A stretch of DNA of 8,089 nt from Rhodopirellula sp. (GTDB lineage Bacteria; Planctomycetota; Planctomycetia; Pirellulales; Pirellulaceae). Positions 1 to 5,451 of the stretch are shown piece after piece; positions within the stretch are counted from its first letter, which is position 1, and each line of letters opens with the position of its first letter. The position numbers were made by a program, and so were the translations under genes. Below the pieces are notes generated by a model. That model worked only from the letters and a program-made list of their open reading frames with translations, was not told the DNA's origin and did not search any database. The stretch covers positions 42,848-50,936 of the forward strand of contig PAXU01000077.1 of the NCBI GenBank assembly GCA_002714565.1. The letters are read 5' to 3'.

Positions 1-65
1 AAGTCGAAAAAAAGATCTTTGCAGCCCATAAAAACGGCTACAACTAGCAGCAAGATCGACAGCAT
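1..65 (-). CDS. Possible lipoprotein or membrane protein, N-terminal 21 codons only (runs off the left edge)
   Basis: Reading leftwards from an ATG at 65-63, the frame stays open to the window edge. It gives MLSILLLVVAVFMGC followed by KDLFFD. The unbroken hydrophobic run ending in Gly-Cys at residues 14-15 looks like a type II (lipoprotein) signal sequence, with Cys15 as the lipidation site. The residues before the cysteine (F-M-G) are a poor lipobox, and there is no Arg or Lys in the n-region. An in-frame TAA at 80-78 fixes the upstream limit, and no Shine-Dalgarno sequence precedes the ATG. The frame lies 87 bases after csrA on the same strand. Only 21 residues are visible, so this could be chance translation of a T-rich stretch, or a simple membrane anchor. 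Confidence 0.33.
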   Translation of the reverse strand, partial: MLSILLLVVAVFMGCKDLFFD

Positions 66-100
66 GCACTGGGAATTTTAACAATTCAAAAATCTCATCA

Positions 101-118
101 GGCGCCGTATTCGACGCC
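101..118 (-). terminator. Candidate intrinsic terminator downstream of csrA
   Basis: On the minus strand, GGCGTC, a 6-base loop (GAATAC) and GGCGCC form a 6-bp GC-rich stem with one G-U pair. Eight bases later comes a run of five T (92-88). The distance to the T run is longer than in a strong terminator, so this may be weak. It lies 35 bases after the csrA stop, where a terminator would be expected. Confidence 0.35.
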
Positions 119-123
119 GCTGT

Positions 124-141
124 CCCGAATAAGATTTCGGG
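124..141 (-). other. Small hairpin just after the csrA stop
   Basis: CCCGAA (124-129) and TTCGGG (136-141) are perfect 6-bp arms around a 6-base loop. It starts 12 bases beyond the csrA stop on the minus strand and is directly followed by the hairpin at 101-118. No T run follows it, so it is not a terminator by itself. It may stabilise the 3' end of the csrA message. Confidence 0.35.
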
Positions 142-152
142 GCACAACGGAT

Positions 153-347
153 CTATTCAGAATTCGATGAAGTCTGGCTTTCTACTTCATCAAGGATGGC
201 CTGAAAAATCTCTTGTCGATGAACAGGCACATCTTTCGGTGCATTGATCCCGATGCGGACTTTATCTCCGCGCACGTCAACAATGCGAACTTCAATAGAT
301 TCACCAATCATGATGCTTTCATCACGATGTCTGGAAAGAACCAACAT
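153..347 (-). CDS. csrA: Carbon storage regulator CsrA (RsmA), RNA-binding translational regulator
   Basis: This 64-residue protein has the full CsrA fold: MLVLSR at the start, the IMIG turn (12-15), the [17 protein letters not shown] strand block (18-34), AP at 36-37 and VHRQEI (42-47). The two RNA-contacting arginines of the family, Arg6 and Arg44, are both present. Residue 7 is His where Lys is common. The C-terminus (55-64) is a short polar Ser/Glu/Asn tail, as is usual. CsrA dimers bind GGA motifs in mRNA leaders and usually block ribosome access. The start is supported by GGAG (358-355) seven bases before the ATG. It follows fliW by 136 bases on the same strand; FliW is the known protein antagonist of CsrA, shown in Bacillus subtilis, so the pair probably forms one regulatory module. 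Confidence 0.97.
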   Translation of the reverse strand: MLVLSRHRDESIMIGESIEVRIVDVRGDKVRIGINAPKDVPVHRQEIFQAILDEVESQTSSNSE

Positions 348-406
348 ATCCCGGCTCCAACAGCTTTTCTTTAATACTCGGTATCTGTGTACACCTAAGT
401 ATCGGT
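348..406 (-). promoter_or_regulatory. csrA leader: sigma-28-like -10 box and double GGA at the ribosome binding site
   Basis: On the minus strand, ACCGATAC (406-399) resembles the -10 element GCCGATAA of flagellar sigma-28 promoters (core CCGATA identical). It lies about 50 bases before the csrA start. No good TAAA-type -35 element sits at the expected distance. The ribosome binding region, GGAGCCGGGAT immediately before the ATG, holds two GGA motifs, the core of CsrA targets, so autorepression is possible. The leader also has the palindrome GTGTACAC (387-394) inside the wider repeat ATACT/AGTAT (374-378 and 398-402). Promoter identity is inferred only. Confidence 0.25.
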
Positions 407-483
407 CACCAATTGTTAGAAGAACGGATCAGAAAAACAAACGAGATGTTTTTATGCTCTGTTTAAAGAATCAGAGGTCGGTA

Positions 484-927
484 TTAGGCACTTTTGCGGA
501 AGTTGACGGCAAATCCGATTAGTTCCAATTGCATCGGTTGTTCGTCGTTGGTAACCACCTGGACACCTAGATGCCGGTCCAGATTGATAAGCACTGGAGC
601 TCGTAAATTGGTACAGATCTGATTAAGGCCGTACGCTTCCACTACGCTATAGACGCCCAATCGGTCGGAATCTGCTAGTTGCAGCGGTTGCAGCAATTCT
701 GGTGAAACACGTACATCGTACTGCTCAATTTCATCTTTTGGCCGTATGAGCGGTAATGCGATCTCAAATGATCCCACACTTTGTAGCCAAGAAATTCGAT
801 GGTCTACCGGATCTTCAATAAGAGCCCACTGGTGATAAGAAGATAATCCAATCATCCCTGTGGGGAACTCAACGACTTGGTCGTCGTTGCAGTTTAACTC
901 ACCGAGAAACCGCGAGTTTAGCAGCAT
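484..927 (-). CDS. fliW: Flagellar assembly factor FliW, CsrA antagonist
   Basis: This 147-residue protein matches the length and motif order of FliW. An N-terminal strand region (LNSRFLGEL) is followed by VVEFPTGMIGLSSYHQWALIE (18-38), the SWLQSV motif (46-51), the mid-protein segment around DVRVSPELLQPLQL and the diagnostic TNLRAPVLINLDRHLGVQVV block (106-125). In Bacillus subtilis FliW binds CsrA and relieves its repression of flagellin translation, and it is sequestered in turn by flagellin. The downstream csrA on the same strand supports the same job here. The start has a strong AGGAG (939-935) seven bases before the ATG. No flagellar structural genes are visible nearby, so the targets of the module are elsewhere or not flagellar. 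Confidence 0.95.
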   Translation of the reverse strand: MLLNSRFLGELNCNDDQVVEFPTGMIGLSSYHQWALIEDPVDHRISWLQSVGSFEIALPLIRPKDEIEQYDVRVSPELLQPLQLADSDRLGVYSVVEAYGLNQICTNLRAPVLINLDRHLGVQVVTNDEQPMQLELIGFAVNFRKSA

Positions 928-933
928 CCCTGA

Positions 934-946
934 TCTCCTGAGGAGA
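934..946 (-). promoter_or_regulatory. Palindrome enclosing the fliW Shine-Dalgarno sequence
   Basis: TCTCCTGAGGAGA is a perfect 13-base palindrome with a single central base. In the fliW mRNA it reads UCUCCUCAGGAGA, a 5-bp stem with a 3-base loop whose 3' arm is the ribosome binding site. It could hide the site from ribosomes. A second GGA (GGGATG) overlaps the start codon, so this could be a CsrA target. Function is inferred. Confidence 0.4.
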
Positions 947-998
947 GGTTGAAGTAGTTCACCACAAAGTCCCTTTTGCAGTAAAACCCTACAAGTCT

Positions 999-1019
999 TT
1001 GTATCGGTACAACCGGTAC
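999..1019 (-). promoter_or_regulatory. fliW upstream repeat cluster with a sigma-28-like -10 box
   Basis: TTGTA (999-1003) and TACAA (1008-1012) form an inverted repeat around TCGG. CGGTAC occurs twice (1005-1010 and 1014-1019), nine bases apart. On the minus strand the cluster contains ACCGATAC (1008-1001), the same octamer found upstream of csrA and close to the sigma-28 -10 element GCCGATAA. AGTTT lies 13 bases further upstream, where sigma-28 sites usually have it 11 bases away. A start here would give a fliW leader of about 65 bases. Evidence is sequence resemblance only. Confidence 0.25.
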
Positions 1020-1068
1020 TTAAACTGAAGACAATCGCGATGCGACTGTAGTGATGGCAAGCAGGACT

Positions 1069-2001
1069 CTATTGATGGGCTGCATCAATCAGTCGTTTTG
1101 CACCCTGACCAAGCAAGTCATGGGCTACACGTTCACCAAGGGAAACAGCATCTTCACTTCCCACATCAGCAAGTGGCACCGAGTCGCTTGCCGCAAGTCG
1201 TTGCTTGCCGTCAACGCTCAACACCGCGCCTTCAAGGATCAAGCTGCCATTTTCAAATCTGGCGTGTGTACCTACCGGTGCAAGACAACCAGCCTGAAGT
1301 GTGAACAGCAAAGCACGCTCAGCTAAAACGCTTAAATGCGTCTCCGAGTCGTTAAGAAGTGCAAGCGCTTGCCTTGTAGCATCATCATCGCTACGGCATT
1401 CGATTCCGAGCGCCCCCTGTCCAACCGCAGGTAGCATTATCTCCCGTGGTATTAGCTGGGTTATGCGATCCTGCAGTCCAAGCCTGCGAAGCCCCGACTC
1501 CGCCAGAATAATGGCATCAAATAGACCTTCATCAAGTTTGCTGATGCGCGTATCTACGTTTCCACGTATGCCTCTTACAACAAAATCTTCCCGGTAGTGA
1601 AGCAATTGTGCTTGGCGACGATTGCTACCAGTACCAATAACTGCACCTTCAGGAATATCGTCTATCGAATCGAATCGGTTGGACAGTAATGCATCACCGG
1701 GACTCTCACGTGGTGGTACTGCACCGAGAGCTAAACGCGGCACCGGTACCGTCGGCAAATCCTTGAGGCTGTGAACAGCGAGATCCACTTCCTGATCAAG
1801 TAGTGCTCGCTGAATTTCCTTAGTAAACAGCCCCTGCCCGCCAATCTGTCCAATCGGTTCAGAGCGAACATCTCCCTGTGTCGTAATCTGAACCAGTTCC
1901 ACATCGTATCCATGCGCTGTTAATTGGCCGGCTACCCAACTGGATTGCCACATCGCCAATGCGCTGCTTCGTGTACCTAGACGCAAGTGGATTGAAGTCA
2001 T
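1069..2001 (-). CDS. hemC: Porphobilinogen deaminase (hydroxymethylbilane synthase), HemC
   Basis: HemC joins four porphobilinogen molecules head to tail into hydroxymethylbilane in the cytoplasm, an early step of haem and other tetrapyrrole synthesis. The 310 residues are full length for the family. Visible motifs are LRLGTRSSALA (6-16), VHSLKDLP (76-83) with catalytic Asp81, GTGSNRRQAQL (123-133), VRGIRGNVDTRISKLD (142-157), AVGQGALGIE (192-201) and ERALLFTLQAGCLAPVG (228-244). Cys239 in the last block should carry the dipyrromethane cofactor, and the arginines at 128-129 and 143-152 line the substrate path. The N-terminus aligns with family starts, although no clear Shine-Dalgarno sequence precedes the ATG. 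It lies between the DUF502 gene and fliW with gaps of 82 and 141 bases; neither neighbour has a known role in haem synthesis. Confidence 0.97.
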   Translation of the reverse strand: MTSIHLRLGTRSSALAMWQSSWVAGQLTAHGYDVELVQITTQGDVRSEPIGQIGGQGLFTKEIQRALLDQEVDLAVHSLKDLPTVPVPRLALGAVPPRESPGDALLSNRFDSIDDIPEGAVIGTGSNRRQAQLLHYREDFVVRGIRGNVDTRISKLDEGLFDAIILAESGLRRLGLQDRITQLIPREIMLPAVGQGALGIECRSDDDATRQALALLNDSETHLSVLAERALLFTLQAGCLAPVGTHARFENGSLILEGAVLSVDGKQRLAASDSVPLADVGSEDAVSLGERVAHDLLGQGAKRLIDAAHQ

Positions 2002-2040
2002 CGTGGATCGGAAGCAGTTAAGAAAAACAAAAGATTAATA

Positions 2041-2058
2041 CCTGCTCATATCAGCAGG
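2041..2058 (-). terminator. Candidate intrinsic terminator between the DUF502 gene and hemC
   Basis: On the minus strand, CCTGCT and AGCAGG form a perfect 6-bp stem around a 6-base loop, 25 bases beyond the DUF502 stop. The following stretch is T-rich (TTTTGTTTTTCTT, about 2033-2021). The T tract begins seven bases after the stem and is interrupted, so termination may be partial. It could separate hemC transcription from the upstream gene or act as an attenuator. Confidence 0.4.
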
Positions 2059-2083
2059 ATGCAATGTGAAATACTAGCGGTCG

Positions 2084-3076
2084 TTACGACGGTTGGTCAG
2101 CTGTGTTGGTCAGGGTAGATGAATCGCTTGAGTCATCTGACGAGTCATCGATCAAACCAGCAACGACGGATTCAACTGCCCCTTTAACCTCACTTGAATC
2201 CCCGTCAAGCACTTGCTCGTTGATTGGAACAACAACACCGCAACTTACGACAAACTGAATCGCCTGATCAACTGTAATTCCCAGATCAATCGTTCTGCTT
2301 TTTGGCACAGTGATGGTGAATCCAGTCGCCGGCATAGGTGAAGTTGGCATCAGGACGCTCAATACTGGCTCACCGATCGAATCATGCAGCGACTGCATAC
2401 TCTCGCCTGTTACAAAACCGATCGACCAAATCCCCTGACTTGGATACTGCACCGCAACCACGCGATTAAATTCCATTTCACGTTCGGTAAACAGAAAGTC
2501 AGTCACCTGTTTTACACTCGAATAAACATTGCGAATGATCGGCACATGATTAATGACTCTCTCGAACAACCGCAGGGTCATTCTGCCAATTCCTGCGGCA
2601 AGGAATTTTCCGAGGATGTACAGGACAATTACAAACAGGCACAGGAATACAACAATGACCACTGGTCTCTTGAGGTAATTCAGCCTGACATATCGAAGGT
2701 AGACATCATTGGCATTTGCCTGGCTTAGATCGGTATCACCAGGATCGCTCTTTACTGATCGATAAATCTCAACGGGAATCCACTGAGTTGTGGATAGCTG
2801 CACAAATTCAGTGCTATCAATCAGCCCGGTCTTAACTTCTGTACTTCCTATCTCCGAAGATTTGACCTCTTTCGGGGATTCGTCATGCACGTCATCTATA
2901 AAAGCAACTACAGTAGACCGAGCTGCCCAATCAACTGGGTCAAGCACATACGATTCTACAAGTGACCAAGCCCACAAGAATAATGCCAACGTCAGCAGCG
3001 GCGGCAGTAAGACACCAAGTCCCGCGAGCACTGCTCGTCGAAACGGCCTTGGCTTACCATCTTTTTTGGCCATCAT
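2084..3076 (-). CDS. DUF502 family two-helix membrane protein, function unknown
   Basis: The 330 residues show two hydrophobic helices, about 16-40 and 138-158, and then the conserved DUF502 region. The markers are INHVPIIRNVYSSVKQVTDFLF (175-196), YPSQGIWSIGFVTGE (211-225), VLMPTSPMPATGF (241-253) and the segment ITVDQAIQFVVSCGVVVP (267-284). The family is a widespread membrane protein with no settled biochemical role. The loop between the helices is nearly 100 residues, longer than in many homologues; I recall a similar long form in planctomycetes. The C-terminus (310-330) is a low-complexity Asp/Ser tail. The gene begins with two consecutive ATG codons. GGAG lies five bases from the first and eight from the second, so the second (3073) is at least as likely. 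It lies between comF and hemC on the same strand. Confidence 0.9.
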   Translation of the reverse strand: MMAKKDGKPRPFRRAVLAGLGVLLPPLLTLALFLWAWSLVESYVLDPVDWAARSTVVAFIDDVHDESPKEVKSSEIGSTEVKTGLIDSTEFVQLSTTQWIPVEIYRSVKSDPGDTDLSQANANDVYLRYVRLNYLKRPVVIVVFLCLFVIVLYILGKFLAAGIGRMTLRLFERVINHVPIIRNVYSSVKQVTDFLFTEREMEFNRVVAVQYPSQGIWSIGFVTGESMQSLHDSIGEPVLSVLMPTSPMPATGFTITVPKSRTIDLGITVDQAIQFVVSCGVVVPINEQVLDGDSSEVKGAVESVVAGLIDDSSDDSSDSSTLTNTADQPS

Positions 3077-3096
3077 TTACACTCCGTTATATCGTT

Positions 3097-3116
3097 GTCT
3101 AGCAAAGTCTAGCAAA
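3097..3116. repeat. Perfect 10-bp tandem repeat upstream of the DUF502 gene
   Basis: GTCTAGCAAA occurs twice in immediate succession (3097-3106 and 3107-3116), ending 21 bases before the start of the DUF502 gene. A 10-bp period would place the two copies on the same face of the helix, as expected for a cooperative regulator site. It could also be simple slippage. On the minus strand it is followed by TATAAC, but no convincing promoter can be drawn. Confidence 0.6.
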
Positions 3117-3216
3117 ATGCACATCCTTGCCGCCTAGTGCACTCGCCTTGTATTCTTTCGCGGTTCCATATGACTTTCAAGCAGTGCAATCACGATTTAA
3201 ACAAATCAACTGAGTA

Positions 3217-3984
3217 CTATGCTGCACCACGAGCCACCGTTGCACATCGAACCTGCCGCACTCCGTTACGAAGCAACAACAGCGACAGTTCATTGAGTGT
3301 TGCACCGGAAGTCATTATGTCGTCTACCAAGAGAACGCTTTTACCACGATAAGCGTGCATGTGTTTCTTTTGTCGAATAGCAAACAGGTCTTTGACATTA
3401 ATTCTTCGCGAAGCGGCATCGAGTGTGCCCTGCTTGCAAGCGATCCGGGTAACCTTGAGAAAACGATCTGGGCACCGAACACTCAACGCGGAGGCAATCT
3501 GTTTGGCGATGATGTCAACACTGCTACCGCGTCGTACCAGCCGGCGCTTCCAATGCGTCGGCACGGGAATCACCACATCAACCGGTTCGTCGTAATACTC
3601 AATATCCAAACGGACTCTTTTTGAGAGCAAGGCACCAAGTGCGTTAGCCAACGGTCTACCCGACGACGACTTAATTGCCAGTACAGCTCGTTTCAGATGA
3701 TTAGCATATTCTCCAAGAACCCAAGTCCTCTCAAAGTGGTAACGACGTAATTCACAGATATGGCACCCAAGGCGCTCCAATGGTCTGAAGAACCCGCATC
3801 TCTGGCATGAAAAACCGGCACTGAAGGTTAGCCCCCGGATGCATCCTTCACACAGATCGCAATCTCTCCTGGCTGCAAATTCATCCGGGATTGGCTTGTA
3901 ACAAAGCGTGCAAAAGCGGGGATAGATTAAATCTGTCAAACAGCGGGTGATACGTCGGAGTTTCAAAGTGGACATGATTGACAT
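3217..3984 (-). CDS. ComF family protein (zinc-finger plus phosphoribosyltransferase-type domain)
   Basis: This 255-residue protein has the ComF layout. An N-terminal cysteine-rich region (Cys25, 28, 42, 45, 48, 60, 63, 74 and 77) probably binds zinc. It is followed by the GEYANHLKRAVLAIKSSSGRPLA segment (91-113), DVVIPVPTHWKRRLVRRG (136-153) and the phosphoribosyltransferase loop VLLVDDIMTSGATL (217-230) with Asp221 and Asp222. Relatives include ComF of Bacillus subtilis and Haemophilus, and GntX, linked to natural DNA uptake; the reaction is not established. The usual RRGFNQ motif reads RRGSSVD here. A TAG codon three codons upstream limits the start to 3984 or the ATG at 3975, and neither has a good Shine-Dalgarno sequence. 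No other competence gene is nearby, so a role in DNA uptake here is only a family-based guess. Confidence 0.9.
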   Translation of the reverse strand: MSIMSTLKLRRITRCLTDLIYPRFCTLCYKPIPDEFAARRDCDLCEGCIRGLTFSAGFSCQRCGFFRPLERLGCHICELRRYHFERTWVLGEYANHLKRAVLAIKSSSGRPLANALGALLSKRVRLDIEYYDEPVDVVIPVPTHWKRRLVRRGSSVDIIAKQIASALSVRCPDRFLKVTRIACKQGTLDAASRRINVKDLFAIRQKKHMHAYRGKSVLLVDDIMTSGATLNELSLLLLRNGVRQVRCATVARGAA

Positions 3985-4011
3985 GATGAACTAGGTTGGT
4001 CGCTTCCTTGC

Positions 4012-4033
4012 TGGGGTTGAGTTGGGGTTGACG
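4012..4033. repeat. 11-bp near-perfect tandem repeat in the comF/aminotransferase divergent region
   Basis: TGGGGTTGAGT (4012-4022) is followed directly by TGGGGTTGACG (4023-4033), identical for the first nine bases. It lies in the 138-base gap from which comF and the aminotransferase gene diverge. An 11-bp spacing suits a regulator binding site, but no known operator is recognised. Confidence 0.4.
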
Positions 4034-4119
4034 AATCTCTGAATCCACTTGACGCTAGTGGCAGCGATACCTACCTTACGCACGCGCCAATTGAGATTGT
4101 TCTTTGTAACCCTGTCGCT

Positions 4120-4123
4120 GGAG
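4120..4123 (+). promoter_or_regulatory. Shine-Dalgarno GGAG that decides the aminotransferase start
   Basis: GGAG ends eight bases before the ATG at 4132 and overlaps the upstream in-frame GTG at 4123. This favours initiation at 4132 over the longest reading frame. Confidence 0.6.
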
Positions 4124-5397
4124 TGACAGAAATGACTTTCAGTAGCCGATCAGTACAAGCCGCCGGGCAACCGGTAAGTGAATTAATGGCGGAAGCTCTT
4201 GCACATCCGGAGCTCATTTCCCTGGCAGCTGGGTTTGTAGATCAAGAAACGTTGCCGGTCGAAATCACTGCCCGGGCACAGCAAGCAGCCTTTGCAAATC
4301 AGGATGCAGCTCGCGCATCACTGCAATACAGTAATCCACAAGGGCTAAACGAGTTGCGTGATGCTTTATTACGACAAAGCTGCCAATGGGATGACAGTGG
4401 CATTCCTGACCAAGTGTCCAATGAAAACGTTGTCACAACACCGGGCAGCAATCAATTGCTTTACATGCTCGCAAACATCCTTCTTGATCCGGGTGACATC
4501 ATAATCTGCGGATCTCCGACCTATTTCATTTTTATCGGAATCGTAAAAAACGTCGGTGGTGAGACGTACGGAGTTGCAATAGATCAACATGGCATGATCC
4601 CGGAGTCTCTCGACGATGCACTGTCGATGCTCAAAAAGCGTGGTGACTTAGCCAGAGTGAAAGCGATCTACCTGGTGCCGTATTTCGATAATCCAGCGGG
4701 AAGTACACTCACAAAAGAACGTGCCGGCGAGATTCACGAAATCGCTAACCGATATAGCGAACACAACAAGATTTACGTTGTAACTGATGAGGCCTATCGA
4801 TTGCTGGATTTCAATCAAACGGCACAACCTAGCCTCTGGGCCGGCGACCGGAATCTGAATCACACCATCGTTGTTGGAACATTTTCCAAGTCCTACTCGC
4901 CAGGTATTCGAGTTGGCTGGGGCATTCTGCCACCCGAGTTGATAACACCTGTAAATGATGTCAAAGGGAATATCGACTTTGGATCACCAAACATCAACCA
5001 GTACATCATGTACGAAGTGTTGCGTAACGGATGGTTGCAGGAACATGTATCCAAGCTATGTGACCATTACCAACAAAAGCAAAATGCCATGCTCGATGCA
5101 CTCGACGAACACATGAGCACTATCGATCATTGCTCATGGTGGAATCCCGGTGGCGGAATGTACGTATGGCTGACCTTGCCGGAAATAATCGATTCTGCCT
5201 TTGATAAGCCACTTTATCAGGCGACTAAACAAGCTGGCGCGATGTATGTACCGGGACATTACTGTTTCCCGAAACAGGGAGAACCTGTACAACACAATAC
5301 GATTCGCCTTAGTTTCGGCCAGCAGACTCCGGCAAAGATTGCCGAGGGTGTTAAGTGCTTGGCAATGGCGGTCAACTCTGTGCTTTCAATCGCATAG
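4123..5397 (+). CDS. PLP-dependent aminotransferase, class I/II (fold type I)
   Basis: Cytoplasmic pyridoxal-phosphate enzyme of aspartate aminotransferase fold, resembling the 2-aminoadipate/aromatic aminotransferase (LysN, MocR-tail) group. Numbered from the GTG: the TTPGSNQLL cofactor-phosphate region (105-113), PTY with Tyr134 stacking on the cofactor, PYFDNPAG (186-193) with Asn190, TDEAY (221-225) with Asp222, the Schiff-base lysine in GTFSKSYSPGIRVGW (252-266; Lys256), and IRLSFG (394-399) with Arg395 for the substrate carboxylate. Up to 424 residues are encoded. The open frame begins with GTG at 4123, but ATG at 4132 has GGAG (4120-4123) eight bases ahead, and the GTG overlaps that sequence. 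The true start is therefore probably 4132 (421 residues). The substrate cannot be told from the sequence. It probably shares a transcript with the permease gene downstream. Confidence 0.93.
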   Translation: MTEMTFSSRSVQAAGQPVSELMAEALAHPELISLAAGFVDQETLPVEITARAQQAAFANQDAARASLQYSNPQGLNELRDALLRQSCQWDDSGIPDQVSNENVVTTPGSNQLLYMLANILLDPGDIIICGSPTYFIFIGIVKNVGGETYGVAIDQHGMIPESLDDALSMLKKRGDLARVKAIYLVPYFDNPAGSTLTKERAGEIHEIANRYSEHNKIYVVTDEAYRLLDFNQTAQPSLWAGDRNLNHTIVVGTFSKSYSPGIRVGWGILPPELITPVNDVKGNIDFGSPNINQYIMYEVLRNGWLQEHVSKLCDHYQQKQNAMLDALDEHMSTIDHCSWWNPGGGMYVWLTLPEIIDSAFDKPLYQATKQAGAMYVPGHYCFPKQGEPVQHNTIRLSFGQQTPAKIAEGVKCLAMAVNSVLSIA

Positions 5398-5451
5398 GAC
5401 CCGTGCTCAAAACCCATAAACATTAGTTCGTCCGCAGGATGTAAGACGATA

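Noticed and set aside
457..476. CTCTG/CAGAG hairpin after fliW as a terminator
   Set aside because: The stem is only 5 bp with a 10-base loop, and the T-rich stretch lies too far downstream.
1051..1597. Three plus-strand open frames opposite hemC (1051-1326, 1098-1304, 1301-1597)
   Set aside because: They are antisense to strongly conserved HemC motifs and show no family features or ribosome binding sites.
3087..3116. TTGCTA-N18-TATAAC as a promoter for the DUF502 gene
   Set aside because: The start of transcription would fall inside the Shine-Dalgarno region, leaving almost no leader; the tandem repeat explains the TTGCTA.
2384..3137. Plus-strand open frames opposite the DUF502 gene
   Set aside because: The minus-strand protein matches a known family over its length; the antisense frames show no motif.
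4049..4077. TTGACG-N17-TACCTT as a promoter for the aminotransferase gene
   Set aside because: The -35 box is good but the -10 matches the consensus at only three of six positions.
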